DNA of 64,000 nucleotides from Nitrospira tepida (GCF_947241125.1 NZ_OX365700.1:558001-622000), one strand, 5' to 3'. Counted from the stretch's first letter, positions 19,488-28,578 are shown. Notes: generated from the letters alone by a model not told the origin. Numbers and translations: made by a program.

Positions 19488-19910
19488 GACAGCAATCACG
19501 TGTTGGATCTCCTCGGCAATCTGATCACGCAGCTCAAGGGCTATGCCGCCAGATTGCCGGCCGTCGTTCACCTCAACATGCTTCCGGGAGGCCTGAAGCC
19601 GAAGCCGGAGGCTGTCGAGACCTATGAGCAGACCCTCTCGCGATTCCGCGGGCAGGCCGGCGGCACTCCCTACAGACGGTTGACGCCGCTCTTCATGGAT
19701 TCGCTGGAGGCCTTTGAAGCGGGCAATCTATTGGGGACGGTGCAACCGCTCTTGGCGGTTCTCGATCATCTTGAACAGATGGCCCGGGACAAGGACATCC
19801 TGATGTCGCCGGCCGACACCAAGCGAATGGCGGAGTATCGCGCCCATCTCCATAAGATCCTGCCCGGCAATGAGCCGGAATTGGAAGGGGCAGGCAAAGG
19901 AATGGTTTAA
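19482..19910 (+). CDS. Conserved-looking hypothetical helical protein
   Basis: A 142-residue soluble protein without signal peptide or cysteines, rich in leucine-patterned helices (VLDLLGNLITQLKGYAARL, then LGTVQPLLAVLDHLEQMARDKDIL). I recognise no family. The start codon lies inside a degenerate GTCA-heptad arm and has no good Shine-Dalgarno; ATG 19482 and ATG 19485 are both possible. It follows rluD by 37 bases and may share its transcript. Confidence 0.7.
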   Translation: MMDSNHVLDLLGNLITQLKGYAARLPAVVHLNMLPGGLKPKPEAVETYEQTLSRFRGQAGGTPYRRLTPLFMDSLEAFEAGNLLGTVQPLLAVLDHLEQMARDKDILMSPADTKRMAEYRAHLHKILPGNEPELEGAGKGMV

Positions 19911-19980
19911 CAGTGTCGCCACTGGCTGGGCCCGGCTGTCTCGACGTCCTTTGGAAGAGGCTTCGCAGGGGGGCTGAAGG

Positions 19981-20160
19981 TTAATGGCCCATTTTCGGGC
20001 CGGTGGCGTTCGGCCCTTCAATCACCAGTCTCACCCGAACCAGGCTCTTGCAATGGGGGCAGGTGGTGCGAATCGTGTTCTCGTCCTCGTGCTCCAGCAG
20101 CTCTTCCTTGAGCCACATGAGTTTGAAGCATCGGGGACAGGCGCGGACTTGTGTTGCCAT
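19981..20160 (-). CDS. Small zinc-ribbon protein
   Basis: A 59-residue protein with two CxxC pairs (ACPRCFKLMW and TTCPHCKSL) that form a probable zinc ribbon, separated by an acidic segment EELLEHEDENT. The ATG at 20160 is preferred over a longer upstream frame because the zinc knuckle starts a few residues later and the upstream extension overlaps the divergent acetyltransferase start. It could be a nucleic-acid or protein-binding module; no function is assigned. Confidence 0.7.
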   Translation of the reverse strand: MATQVRACPRCFKLMWLKEELLEHEDENTIRTTCPHCKSLVRVRLVIEGPNATGPKMGH

Positions 20161-20237
20161 AATGCATTCCCGATTTGGTCGATAGCCTCCGGCATCCGAT
20201 GACGTGCCGGCGGGCGGTACTCTAATACAGAGACCTC

Positions 20238-20714
20238 GTGCCACTCAAGACCAAGGTGTCGGACCAGACGAAGACTGTCCCAAGGCCTCGGAAATCCGCC
20301 GGGACGATCGTCTATGCGGACGGCACCGACATTTCCCCCCAACACCTCCTCCGGCTCTATCAGCAGGCCCCTTGGGCTAAGGGGCGGACCATCGAGGAAA
20401 CGAAGGCGATGCTTAAACAGACAGATGAAGCCGTGACGGCCTGGGATGGAGCACGGTTGGTCGGATTCGGCCGGGTGCTGACCGATTACGTGTACCGCGC
20501 GTCCATCTGGGATGTGATCGTCGATAAAGCGTACCAGGGCCGGGGGATCGGCACGGACCTCGTGAATCGGATTTTGCGCCACCCGCGGTTGAAGCGTGTC
20601 GAGCTGTTCTGGCTCTGTACCCGCATGCCGGGTTTCTACGAGAAGTTGGGATTCAGCGCCAAGGAGCAGACCGGCATGGTGTGGACGAGGGGCAAGCAGG
20701 CGAAGTTGGAATAG
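20238..20714 (+). CDS. GNAT family N-acetyltransferase
   Basis: A 158-residue predicted acetyltransferase. The acetyl-CoA site is YQGRGIGTDLVNRILRHPRLKRVELFWLCTR, beginning near residue 100, followed by MPGFYEKLGFSAKEQTGMVW. The first strands include WDGARLVGFGRVLTDYVYRASIWDVIVD. The start is GTG at 20238. The substrate is not predictable. It diverges from the small zinc-ribbon gene across 77 bases. Confidence 0.87.
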   Translation: MPLKTKVSDQTKTVPRPRKSAGTIVYADGTDISPQHLLRLYQQAPWAKGRTIEETKAMLKQTDEAVTAWDGARLVGFGRVLTDYVYRASIWDVIVDKAYQGRGIGTDLVNRILRHPRLKRVELFWLCTRMPGFYEKLGFSAKEQTGMVWTRGKQAKLE

Positions 20715-20795
20715 TCTCCGCTCAGTGAGGAAGCATCGAGCCTATCGAGGCCCCATCATTCTCCGAGCAGCGTATCCGCGGCGGCTCACGCACAG

Positions 20796-20830
20796 CGGCC
20801 CGCGCCGGGGGATCGCGACGGCGCGGGCCG
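20796..20830. terminator. GC-rich hairpin between convergent genes
   Basis: CGGCCCGCGCCG (20796-20807) pairs perfectly with CGGCGCGGGCCG (20819-20830) across an 11-base loop, between the convergent acetyltransferase and beta-barrel genes. There is no clear T-run on either side, so it may act as a weak or factor-assisted bidirectional terminator, or simply as a 3' mRNA structure. Confidence 0.4.
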
Positions 20831-20849
20831 GGTCGCTCCAAATTCATCC

Positions 20850-21488
20850 TCAGAAAGTGTAGCGAAGGCCCACGAGCAGGCTCATGGTCGTCGCATCGAA
20901 GTTGCCTTCAGCCCCTCCGACTTCAATCCCGCCGCGATTGCGCTTCCAGGCGACTTCGGTGTTGAGCGCCATATTGGAGGTCAAGGGGAAATCCACGCCG
21001 CCGGCGAGACGGAACGCAAACGTATTGCTCACGTCGGTTCTGGGCGTCCCCGCCGCTTCGCTGAAGGAGTTGACGTTGACGCCGATGCCGGTGGAGAGAT
21101 AGGGCATGGCATTGCCGAACCGGCCCGGGTGAAATTCCAACGTCGGCAGGATCGACACGGTGTTGAGTGTGCCCAGGTCCCGGCTGGGCGTTTCGTTATC
21201 GATGCCGCGGCGTTCCCAATCGACCATCAAGCCGGCCGAGAACCACTTGTTCAGTCCATACATCGCCTGAACGTTCAAGGCATGGCTGAGGCCTCCGTCC
21301 GTTCCCGCCAGGAATTCCTGAGAGAGGAGCGAGAGGCCGGCGCGCACGCCGATCTGGAATCGGCCCTCCTTGACCTGACCGTCATGCACCCAGTCGGCCG
21401 CCAAAGCCGTCGACCACAGGCCGAGGTTGCCGCAGAGCATCAGCGCCAGCCATCCTGCTGCCGATCGCCCCGTTCGTCTTCTCATCAT
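20850..21488 (-). CDS. Outer-membrane beta-barrel protein
   Basis: A 213-residue protein with a signal peptide (GWLALMLCGNLGLWSTALA) and alternating amphipathic strands (GRFQIGVRAGLSLLSQEFL, ALNVQAMYGLNKWFSAGLMVDWE). It ends with MSLLVGLRYTF; a C-terminal phenylalanine is typical of outer-membrane barrels. It is small, probably eight strands, in the OmpX/OmpA-like size class. The first ATG of an ATG-ATG pair at 21488 is chosen because GGAGGGTGAC precedes it. Confidence 0.87.
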   Translation of the reverse strand: MMRRRTGRSAAGWLALMLCGNLGLWSTALAADWVHDGQVKEGRFQIGVRAGLSLLSQEFLAGTDGGLSHALNVQAMYGLNKWFSAGLMVDWERRGIDNETPSRDLGTLNTVSILPTLEFHPGRFGNAMPYLSTGIGVNVNSFSEAAGTPRTDVSNTFAFRLAGGVDFPLTSNMALNTEVAWKRNRGGIEVGGAEGNFDATTMSLLVGLRYTF

Positions 21489-21708
21489 GTCACCCTCCCT
21501 CCTCGCTCGTTGGAGATGAATCAAGAGACCGCTGGATTCGGATCATGCCGTGGACTCTGATGCCCAACGCGATCTCGGGGCCGCCGTTCGACTCTATAGC
21601 CCATTGATGCAGGAGATGCAAGCCAAAGAGCCGGGGACGGGCCGGCTCACTGAAAAAAGAGCACGGCCGGAAATCCTGTAGGGAACAGGCCGGTATCGGT
21701 AGAACTTC

Positions 21709-22539
21709 TCAATGCGTCAGAGTGGAAGAGCTGAGGCGTCTGTGTTTCGGGGACAGCAGCGCCGCCAGGATGAAGACAAGCGTCGCCAACAGCACGATCG
21801 TCGGGCCGGAAGGGAGATCCCACCAGTAGGACACCAGCACGCCGCCGATCGCGCAGCCGGCGCCGATGAGCACCGAGTAGGAGGTCATTTGCGCCAGACT
21901 GTGCGTCAACTGATAGGCGCTTGAGGCCGGGATCAACATCAAGGCGAAGACCAGAATCGCCCCGACGATCTTCAGCGACACGACGATGGTCAGCGCGATC
22001 AGCGAAAGCAGGAGGTAGAAGATCTTGCGGGCGGGAATGCCGGAGGCCTCCGCCATCTCCTGGTCGAAGGCGATGAAGTACAGCTCTTTCGAGAAGAGCA
22101 CGATGGTGCCCAGGACCAGCAATCCCAGCAGTGAAATCGAAAGGAGTTCTTCCGGTGTGACGGCCAGCACGCTCCCGAACAGATATCCGTACACCTCCGC
22201 GTTGTAGGTCTTCATCAGCCCGATGAACAGAATGGCGAGCGCCATCGTGGCCGTGTACAGAATGCCGATCGAGACGTCCAGTTTCATCCGGCCCTTCTCC
22301 TCCATCAACCCCGTGATCCAAGCCGTGCTGAGTCCGAACAGAATGGCCAACGGCAGGGGCGGACCGCCGATCAGGTAGGCCAGCGCGACGCCGGCGAACG
22401 CGGCATGGGCCGTGCCGGCCCCGATGAAGGCCAATCCGCGAAGAACGACAAAGACGCCGATCAGCGAACAGAGCGCCCCGACGAGCGCGGCGGCAAGCAG
22501 CGAGCGCTGCATGAAATCATAGGTCAGCAGGTCCAGCAT
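21709..22539 (-). CDS. Metal ABC transporter permease (ZnuB/MntB type)
   Basis: Integral membrane subunit of a zinc- or manganese-type importer. The protein has 276 residues with about eight hydrophobic helices, beginning MLDLLTYDFMQRSLLAAALVGALCSLIGVFVVLRG. GAGTAHAAFAGVALAYLIGG is typical of the ABC-3 permease family. It is the last gene of znuA-znuC-znuB on the minus strand, separated from the ATPase gene by 252 bases that contain a GTCA-heptad palindrome. The metal cannot be decided from the permease alone. Confidence 0.92.
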   Translation of the reverse strand: MLDLLTYDFMQRSLLAAALVGALCSLIGVFVVLRGLAFIGAGTAHAAFAGVALAYLIGGPPLPLAILFGLSTAWITGLMEEKGRMKLDVSIGILYTATMALAILFIGLMKTYNAEVYGYLFGSVLAVTPEELLSISLLGLLVLGTIVLFSKELYFIAFDQEMAEASGIPARKIFYLLLSLIALTIVVSLKIVGAILVFALMLIPASSAYQLTHSLAQMTSYSVLIGAGCAIGGVLVSYWWDLPSGPTIVLLATLVFILAALLSPKHRRLSSSTLTH

Positions 22540-22667
22540 CGAGGTTCGGCGCCGAATGGTGGGCTGAGGGTATAACGCGTCCCGTCCGGAGAATCAAATG
22601 CCGTCGCCGGCCCGAGCGTCCTGAGCAATCGGTGCAAACAGCCGCGAGCAGAGGAGGACAGATACCT

Positions 22668-22711
22668 GTCACTCGTCAAATAGATCGATTGACGTTTGAC
22701 GCATGACGACG
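22668..22711. repeat. GTCA-heptad palindrome, copy 2 (short)
   Basis: The left arm is GTCACTC GTCAAAT (22668-22681). The right arm at 22687-22711 reads on the minus strand as GTCATGC GTCAAAC GTCAATC. The right arm is nearly the same sequence as the left arm at 28579-28610 in reverse orientation, which shows these are copies of one family. It lies in the 22540-22791 gap between the transporter permease and ATPase genes; the rest of that gap shows nothing else firm. Confidence 0.7.
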
Positions 22712-22791
22712 AAACCAAGCGTCGATGCATCCGGTGCATGCCAAAAGCCATGCGTGCCACGACATGGCTGGTGGACTTTTTCAATACCTTG

Positions 22792-23583
22792 TCAGTGGTG
22801 ATGGTAGTCCCTCACCGTCACCATGCCATGCTCGGAGATGAGCAGATCTTTCTCATACACCTGCTGCAAGACCTCCGGCTTGAGCACGTCTTCGGGCGGC
22901 CCGGCGGCGACGATCCGCCCCTTGAGCAGGAGCAACCGATCGACATGCGGGCTGATGAGGTTGATGTCGTGGGTCACGAACAGGACCGTCAATCCCAGGT
23001 CCCGATGGAGCTGGCGGATCAAATCAAGCACGCTGTGCTGGGTGGTGAGATCGATGCCGGTCGTCGGCTCGTCGAGCAACAACACCTGGGGCTGCTGGGC
23101 CAAGGTGCGGGCGATCATCACCCGCTGTTGCTGTCCTCCGGAGAGCAGCCCCAGCGCATTGTCTTGATAGTCAGCCATCCCGACCTTCTCCAAGGCATCC
23201 AGCGCGATTTGTCGATCGGCCTTGCCGGGACGTTTCAGCAGACCTAAAGCACCGTACCGCCCCATCATCACGGCTTCGAGGACGGTGACGGGAAAGTTCC
23301 GGTCGAGCACGCCCTTTTGAGGCAGGTAGCCGATCCGGGCTCGGTGATGGCAGCGCAGCTCTTCGCAGGAACAATCGAAGATGTGCAGGCGCCCGGAAAG
23401 CGGCGGAAGAAGCCCGAGAATCGCCCGGCAGAGCGTGGTCTTTCCCGATCCGTTCGGGCCGATCACGCCGAGAAACTCACCCTCGTAGATCTCCAGGCTC
23501 ATGTCCCGGAGGGCGACGGTTCCCGGGAACCCGAAGGTCGCGTGGACGAACCGGATGATGGGTGGTGCCATGCGAAGGCTCAA
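22792..23583 (-). CDS. Metal ABC transporter ATP-binding protein (ZnuC type)
   Basis: Cytoplasmic ATPase of the zinc/manganese importer. It has Walker A GPNGSGKTT, signature LSGGQQQR, Walker B LLLDEPTTGID and the switch histidine in VTHDIN. The length is 263 residues. It ends with a histidine-containing tail VRDYHHH that may bind metal. It lies 32 bases after the binding-protein gene, consistent with one operon. Two in-frame ATGs near the start (MSLRM) leave a four-codon uncertainty. Confidence 0.94.
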   Translation of the reverse strand: MSLRMAPPIIRFVHATFGFPGTVALRDMSLEIYEGEFLGVIGPNGSGKTTLCRAILGLLPPLSGRLHIFDCSCEELRCHHRARIGYLPQKGVLDRNFPVTVLEAVMMGRYGALGLLKRPGKADRQIALDALEKVGMADYQDNALGLLSGGQQQRVMIARTLAQQPQVLLLDEPTTGIDLTTQHSVLDLIRQLHRDLGLTVLFVTHDINLISPHVDRLLLLKGRIVAAGPPEDVLKPEVLQQVYEKDLLISEHGMVTVRDYHHH

Positions 23584-23615
23584 TCTGGCTGCTCAAGCTG
23601 CGCTCAGCCGGCGCA

Positions 23616-24608
23616 TCACCGGGCGGGACGCACCGACTGGTCAAAGGCGCGGAGCAATTGGAGCACATTATAGCGGAGCATGTCGAGATAGCTATCCGTC
23701 CCCGGCAGGGCGCCCGGGAGCGGCGTCAGGATGGCGACCCGTGCCCCGGTTTCCCGCGCCAGCAGGGCCGGCAGCTTCTGATTCAGTTGGGGCTCGGACA
23801 CGATGACCCGGATGTGATGGGTGCGGATCAAGGCGACCAGGGACTGGATGTGCCTGGCCGAAGGCTCCGAGCCAGGCTGCGTTTGAATCTCCCCGACGAT
23901 CTCCAGATCGAACCGCTTGGCGAAATAGGGCCAGGCCGGGTGATGGACGATCAGACGCCGGTCCGGCAGCTTCCGGAGTTGGTCCAGCAATTCGCTTCGC
24001 GTACGGTCCAATTCTTGGAGGTAGACCGCCTGATTGCGCCGGAACTCCGCGGCATGGGACGGGTCGGTCTGGCTGAGCGCGTCGGTGATATGGCGAATCA
24101 TCGTCACGGCGTTATCCGGGTCCAGCCACACATGGGGGTTTGAGCCGGAGTCATGGTGGTCATGGCCCGAGATTTCCGTTGAGGCCGCACCCTCCCGTGG
24201 ACGATCCGGCAAGAGCGGGATGCCCTTGCCCGTCGTGACCAGCAAGAGGGAGGGATTGTTGGCGCTCCGGACCAGTCCGGACACCCAAATCTCCAGGCCA
24301 ACCCCGACCTCCACCAGCAGCTTCGCCTTGCGGACGGCCATCACGTCGCTGGGTCGAGGGGAATAGGAGTGCTCGCTCTCCAATCCCTTGATGAGCGTCG
24401 CGATGCGGACGTGAGGACCGCCGATTCGTTCCACCCAATCTCTGAGCACCGGGATCGTCACGACCACAGAGATGGGGTCCGAGGCCTGGGCCAAAGGAGC
24501 AGGAGTCGACAGGACGGCGAAGGCCAGGACCAGGATTGTGAAAAGGTGTCTCACGAATCGAAGAAAGGCGCGAAGGGGCCGACACAAAGGCACGGGGGAC
24601 CCTAGCAT
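23616..24608 (-). CDS. Metal ABC transporter substrate-binding protein (ZnuA type)
   Basis: Periplasmic metal-binding protein of the cluster A-I importers, 330 residues with a signal peptide (FTILVLAFAVLSTPAPLAQA). Metal ligands are suggested by ESEHSYSPRPSD, by HHPAWPYFAKRF and by the glutamate in VSEPQLNQ. A short histidine-rich loop, GHDHHDSGSNPHVWLDP, favours zinc over manganese. It is divergent from anmK and leads the znuA-znuC-znuB operon. No Zur box could be recognised with confidence. Confidence 0.93.
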   Translation of the reverse strand: MLGSPVPLCRPLRAFLRFVRHLFTILVLAFAVLSTPAPLAQASDPISVVVTIPVLRDWVERIGGPHVRIATLIKGLESEHSYSPRPSDVMAVRKAKLLVEVGVGLEIWVSGLVRSANNPSLLLVTTGKGIPLLPDRPREGAASTEISGHDHHDSGSNPHVWLDPDNAVTMIRHITDALSQTDPSHAAEFRRNQAVYLQELDRTRSELLDQLRKLPDRRLIVHHPAWPYFAKRFDLEIVGEIQTQPGSEPSARHIQSLVALIRTHHIRVIVSEPQLNQKLPALLARETGARVAILTPLPGALPGTDSYLDMLRYNVLQLLRAFDQSVRPAR

Positions 24609-24785
24609 CGGGTCTGCATGAAGTCAACGGAGGGCAATCTGGTAGAACTGGCTGGCCGTGCCATCGACGAACTTGACCCGCGCGACCAGTTCCATTAGCG
24701 TAAGCCGCTTTTTGGGCTTGGCTCATCCGAGCATGGAGTGACCGATGGAATGGCGTTCGCCGAACGGGCAGATGGGGGCTCACGC

Positions 24786-25982
24786 ATGCGCGTCGTCGGA
24801 TTAATGTCGGGAACGTCAGGGGATGGCGTCGATGCCGCCCTGGTCGAGATCGGCGGACAAGGAGAACAGCTTGAGGTCCGCTTGGTCGCCTTTGCCGGGA
24901 CGCGCTTTTCGCCGGATCTTCAACGGCGCCTGTTGAAGGCGGCGCTGGAGGGCTCCGTCCGCGAGATCTGTTACTTGAACGCCCTGCTCGGCGAAATTTT
25001 CGCGCGGGCGGCGTTGAAGGTGATCAAGCGAGCGAAGCTCACTCCCCCCGAGATCGATCTGATCGGGTCGCATGGGCAAACCGTCCACCATCTGCCGATC
25101 GGTTGGCGCGAGCCGGGGATCGGACCCGTGCGCGCCACGCTCCAGATTGCGGAGGCTTCGGTCATCGCCGAACGAACCGGCGTGACGACCGTGGCCAACT
25201 TCCGCGCCCGCGATATGGCGGTCGGGGGAGAAGGGGCGCCGCTGGCTCCCTATGCGCACTATATGTTGCTGCGAGATCCCAACCGGACCAGGCTCGTCGT
25301 CAACCTCGGCGGCATCAGCAATGTGACCGTCTTGGCCAAGGGCGCCGGCTTGGACCGGGTCCAGGCGTTCGACACGGGACCGGCGAACATGGTGCTGGAT
25401 GGGTTGATCCAGCAGATGACCAAAGGCCGGCTGAGCATGGACCGCCAGGGGGTCATGGCCCGGTCCGGCCGGGTTGATGCCGCGCTGTTGAACGAGTTGT
25501 TGCGGCATCCCTATCTCCGGCGCCACCCGCCGAAGTCCACCGGGCGGGAAGAATTCGGCGCCGAGTTTGTCGCCCGGATCAGGGCCGTCCAGAAACGACG
25601 GAAGCTCGCCGATCGAGATGTCATGGCCACCTGCGCACGCTTCACGGCCGAATGCATCGGGAAGGCGCGCCGGTGGCTGCCGGGAGAGATCGATGAGGTC
25701 ATTGTGGGGGGCGGCGGGGTTCGGAATCGGGCGGTGATGGGCCACCTGGCGCAGGTGCTGGCACCGGCGCCGGTGCGGACGTTGGACGAGGTCGGATGGT
25801 CGAGCAAGGCCTTCGAGGCCGTGGCCTTTGCCATCTTGGCCTATCAGACGGTCCATGGAAAACCCAACAATGTTCCCTCGGTGACGGGGGCCAGGAGCGC
25901 GGTGGTGCTCGGCCACCTCGTGCCGGGGACGCCGGAGTCGATCCTGCGGCTCCTCCATCGACTCGGAACGCCGGAACGCTGA
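24786..25982 (+). CDS. anmK: Anhydro-N-acetylmuramic acid kinase
   Basis: Phosphorylates 1,6-anhydro-MurNAc during peptidoglycan recycling. The 398-residue protein starts MRVVGLMSGTSGDGVDAALVEI, the family signature at the phosphate site, with GSHGQTVHHLP and NLGGISNVTVL in the expected places and FDTGPANMVLDGL in the second half. The ATG at 24786 is preferred over the longer frame because the signature starts there. Its stop overlaps the next gene's start by one base (TGATG). Confidence 0.95.
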   Translation: MRVVGLMSGTSGDGVDAALVEIGGQGEQLEVRLVAFAGTRFSPDLQRRLLKAALEGSVREICYLNALLGEIFARAALKVIKRAKLTPPEIDLIGSHGQTVHHLPIGWREPGIGPVRATLQIAEASVIAERTGVTTVANFRARDMAVGGEGAPLAPYAHYMLLRDPNRTRLVVNLGGISNVTVLAKGAGLDRVQAFDTGPANMVLDGLIQQMTKGRLSMDRQGVMARSGRVDAALLNELLRHPYLRRHPPKSTGREEFGAEFVARIRAVQKRRKLADRDVMATCARFTAECIGKARRWLPGEIDEVIVGGGGVRNRAVMGHLAQVLAPAPVRTLDEVGWSSKAFEAVAFAILAYQTVHGKPNNVPSVTGARSAVVLGHLVPGTPESILRLLHRLGTPER

Positions 25983-26500
25983 TGGACAAGACAGCATGGA
26001 TCGTCTTGGGCGTCTCCTGCGTGCTGGCAGGGCTGTGGCTCTGGCGGGGGGTGGGCCGGCGGCAGCAGCCACGGCTGGACGACCGGACCTTGATCGACCG
26101 AGTCGGCCTGACGGCGCAGCCGGTCCTGTCTCGGGAAGAACTCGAATGGTACAACCTGATCAGGCTGGCGGTGCAGGATCGCTATCTGGTCCTGAGCCAG
26201 GTGCCGCTATGGGTCCTGGTTTCGATGCGCGGCGGCAACCGGAGCGAGCGCGCGACGTTGATGGGGCGGCTTGCGCTGAAACGGGTGGGCTTTGTGTTGC
26301 TGCATCCGGGAACGGGCGAGATCTACAAGGCGATCGACATCGGGAGCTTGAAAGGTCCTGCGGCCGTGGAGCGTCGCCGGGATCGGTTGATCGCGCAGGT
26401 CTTCGCGGTCGCCGGGATCGAGCATGTCCGGCTCGCTCCTCAGGACGTGCTCTCGGTTCCGGTCGTGGCGGCCAGCTTGGGAATCGAGTCCGGCGAGTGA
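25982..26500 (+). CDS. DUF2726 domain protein with N-terminal membrane anchor
   Basis: A 172-residue protein with an N-terminal transmembrane helix (WIVLGVSCVLAGLWLWRGV) and a cytoplasmic domain. The text QPVLSREELEWYNLIRLAVQDRYLVLSQVPLWVLV matches DUF2726, a restriction-endonuclease-like fold family of unclear function. The typical C-terminal cysteine residues of many DUF2726 proteins are not present. It overlaps anmK by one base, so translation is probably coupled. Confidence 0.75.
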   Translation: MDKTAWIVLGVSCVLAGLWLWRGVGRRQQPRLDDRTLIDRVGLTAQPVLSREELEWYNLIRLAVQDRYLVLSQVPLWVLVSMRGGNRSERATLMGRLALKRVGFVLLHPGTGEIYKAIDIGSLKGPAAVERRRDRLIAQVFAVAGIEHVRLAPQDVLSVPVVAASLGIESGE

Positions 26501-26534
26501 CGCAGCGGGGGGGACTGTCGGCGGCGCGAGCCGG

Positions 26535-27092
26535 TCACGGGTCGAGGTTCCGCTCCCCGGTCGGTGAGTATTTGGCCAATTCTTTTCGCGCCACGTCGGC
26601 TTCGACCGTGTCCGGCCACTCGGAGATCACCCGTTCAAACGTGATGCGCGCTTCCTCCGGCTGTCCGAGTTTGCCGTAGGTCAGGCCGATCTTCAGCGTG
26701 GCCGCCGTGATTTTCGGATTCACCGGGTAGGAGGACGCCAGTTCTGAAAACGTGTTCATCGCATCCTCGTACCGCCCGAGCCGGTATTGGCATTCGCCCA
26801 GCCAGTAACGGGCGCTCGGCGCGAGCGAGGACTTTCCGTGAATGGCCAGAAAGAACTGAAAGCCTGCGAGCGCCGCTCGATAATCCCGTTGCCGGTATTC
26901 CTCCATGACGCGGTCGTACAAGCGTCGAGCCGCTTCTGATCGAGTCTGGCGGCTTACAATCTGGCCATTGAGCTGGTCGAAGGCCTGTTCAGATACCGGG
27001 TCCTGTACGGGAGCTGCCTGCACCAGCGACTGGGCGGCTGGCAGGCTGAGCAGAATCCAGATCAGAAGCATGCGTTGAGAGAATGTGGTCAT
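26535..27092 (-). CDS. Exported TPR protein, CpoB/YbgF-like
   Basis: A 185-residue protein with a signal peptide (LLIWILLSLPAAQSLVQA), a short linker and three TPR-like repeats: LYDRVMEEYRQRDYRAALAGFQFFL, SARYWLGECQYRLGRYEDAMNTF, and AATLKIGLTYGKLGQPEEARITFERVI. It resembles the C-terminal half of CpoB/YbgF of the Tol-Pal system, but tol and pal are not in this window. It may instead be a general periplasmic assembly protein. Confidence 0.82.
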   Translation of the reverse strand: MTTFSQRMLLIWILLSLPAAQSLVQAAPVQDPVSEQAFDQLNGQIVSRQTRSEAARRLYDRVMEEYRQRDYRAALAGFQFFLAIHGKSSLAPSARYWLGECQYRLGRYEDAMNTFSELASSYPVNPKITAATLKIGLTYGKLGQPEEARITFERVISEWPDTVEADVARKELAKYSPTGERNLDP

Positions 27093-27445
27093 TGCTGCGT
27101 CCTCGCTTTCCTCTACCTCTGCGATCGTGCTAGCCGGACACTACGCAACTGCTATGCCATAAGGATCGATATGATCCCCGCTGCCGAGAATTGTCCGCTC
27201 GGCGATTCGGCCTGCAATGCTGCGAGCTTGGTACAGGACCCAGAAATGTCACCCTTCGCTGTTGCCCATGGATTCGGATCGGCGTTCACCAAAAGGTTCG
27301 CTCAGAACCATCTCTGCCTGTGGACAAGGGTGGAGTTGGTGAGGATCGGAATCCTCGGTCTGTCGGAACTTGACTTCTCGCCGAACCCTGTTCCAGGATC
27401 GCCGCTGCGAGTGCCAGCTCGTTGCGACCTCATCGTCCGCCGATC
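27093..27445. other. Intergenic region between divergent genes, no gene recognised
   Basis: This region lies between the divergent TPR protein and beta-helix genes and presumably holds their promoters. I see no well-placed consensus pair, no RNA gene and no repeat. Small open frames inside lack ribosome binding sites. Confidence 0.45.
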
Positions 27446-28261
27446 ATGACCGTCTCTTCGGAAGCACCGCTTCTCTTTGACCAGCCGCCGCCGAATCCGG
27501 CAGGAGGGCGCACGCTCATCGTGGATGCCGCCGGCTCCAAGGCCTTTGTCCGTCCCAGCGAGGCGTTGCTCCAGGCCGGGCCGGACGATCTCGTCTTTGT
27601 CCGCCCCGGGACCTATGAAGACAAGATCTTTATTGCGGACCGTCCGGTGACGCTGATCGGGGCCGGGCGGGATGCGGTGCAGATCTTCAACCGTCGCGGG
27701 GGTCCGCTGTATCTGCAACGGGTGCCGTCGGGCCGCATCAGCGGGATTACGTTCCGCTATGTCGGCAGCGACCAACATTCAGCCGTGAACGTCTTCGATT
27801 CCTCCTGTACGATTTCGCACTGTCGGGCCGCGGACGGCATCCTCTCCGGCGTGGTGCTCTACGGACCGGAATGCCGGGTCGCCTTCATCGACAACGAAGT
27901 CCGCGGCAACCGCGAGTCGGGGATCTTCGTGTTCGGCGGAGCCTGCCCCCGGGTCGCCGATAATCTCTGCGTCGGGAACCATCACTTCGGTTTGGCCGTC
28001 CGCGATCCCGGCACACATCCCGAGTTCATCCGCAACACCTGCCGGGAGAACTATCTGAGCGGCATGCTCCTGTTCTGCGAAGCGCAGGCGCTCCTCCTCG
28101 ACAATGTCTGCCGGGACAATCATCACTGGGGCGTGGTGATGACGCCGGACTGTGTTACGACGCCGGCGCGCGGCGATCTATCGAAATCCAACGACCTTGC
28201 CTCGAATCCGCGCGGCCCCCTGCAAGTCACCGAAACTCCGCTTTCCGAAATCGGCCGGTAG
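27446..28261 (+). CDS. Right-handed parallel beta-helix repeat protein
   Basis: A 271-residue protein without signal peptide. It has repeated beta-helix rungs of about 23 residues: ISGITFRYVG, CTISHCRAADGILSGVVLY, CRVAFIDNEVRGNRESGIFVFGG, CPRVADNLCVGNHHFGLAV, and ALLLDNVCRDNHHWGVVM. NosD/pectate-lyase-like proteins share this fold; the enzyme activity, if any, is not predictable. Cysteines recur at matching rung positions. The TAG stop (28259-28261) is the first three bases of the MITE-like element, so the C-terminus may have been set by that insertion. Confidence 0.8.
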   Translation: MTVSSEAPLLFDQPPPNPAGGRTLIVDAAGSKAFVRPSEALLQAGPDDLVFVRPGTYEDKIFIADRPVTLIGAGRDAVQIFNRRGGPLYLQRVPSGRISGITFRYVGSDQHSAVNVFDSSCTISHCRAADGILSGVVLYGPECRVAFIDNEVRGNRESGIFVFGGACPRVADNLCVGNHHFGLAVRDPGTHPEFIRNTCRENYLSGMLLFCEAQALLLDNVCRDNHHWGVVMTPDCVTTPARGDLSKSNDLASNPRGPLQVTETPLSEIGR

Positions 28262-28503
28262 CCCACATTATTCATGACGGTTCGTGACGAAACCGCTAAG
28301 ACGCCAGGCGTTGGACCCATTGCATGGAGAACAGCAATGGGTACCCCCACGCGGAGGCGCTTGCGGCTGAGGCGTACTTGAAACAGTACGTTGAGGCCGC
28401 GAGCGGCGAGCCTGCCCGCCAGCATGCCGCCAAGCCGCATGCTGGCTTGTCGCATCGGCGTATCGGCGGTTGCAGTAGAAGCGTTCATGAATAATGTGGG
28501 CTA
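28259..28503. repeat. MITE-like element, copy 2
   Basis: A 245-base element with terminal inverted repeats TAGCCCACATTATTCATGA (28259-28277) and its reverse complement at 28485-28503, apart from the outermost base context. Relative to copy 1 (11993-12209) it is inverted and 28 bases longer in its outer half. Shared interior blocks include GCGACAAGCC and CTGTTTCAAGT. It encodes no transposase. The first three bases serve as the stop codon of the beta-helix gene. Confidence 0.82.
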
Positions 28504-28578
28504 GCAGGATGATCAAAAAGCCCGTTAGCCAGGGACCTGTTGCTCCTGGAATGCAACGAGCGATCGCCTCGTGGTCTG

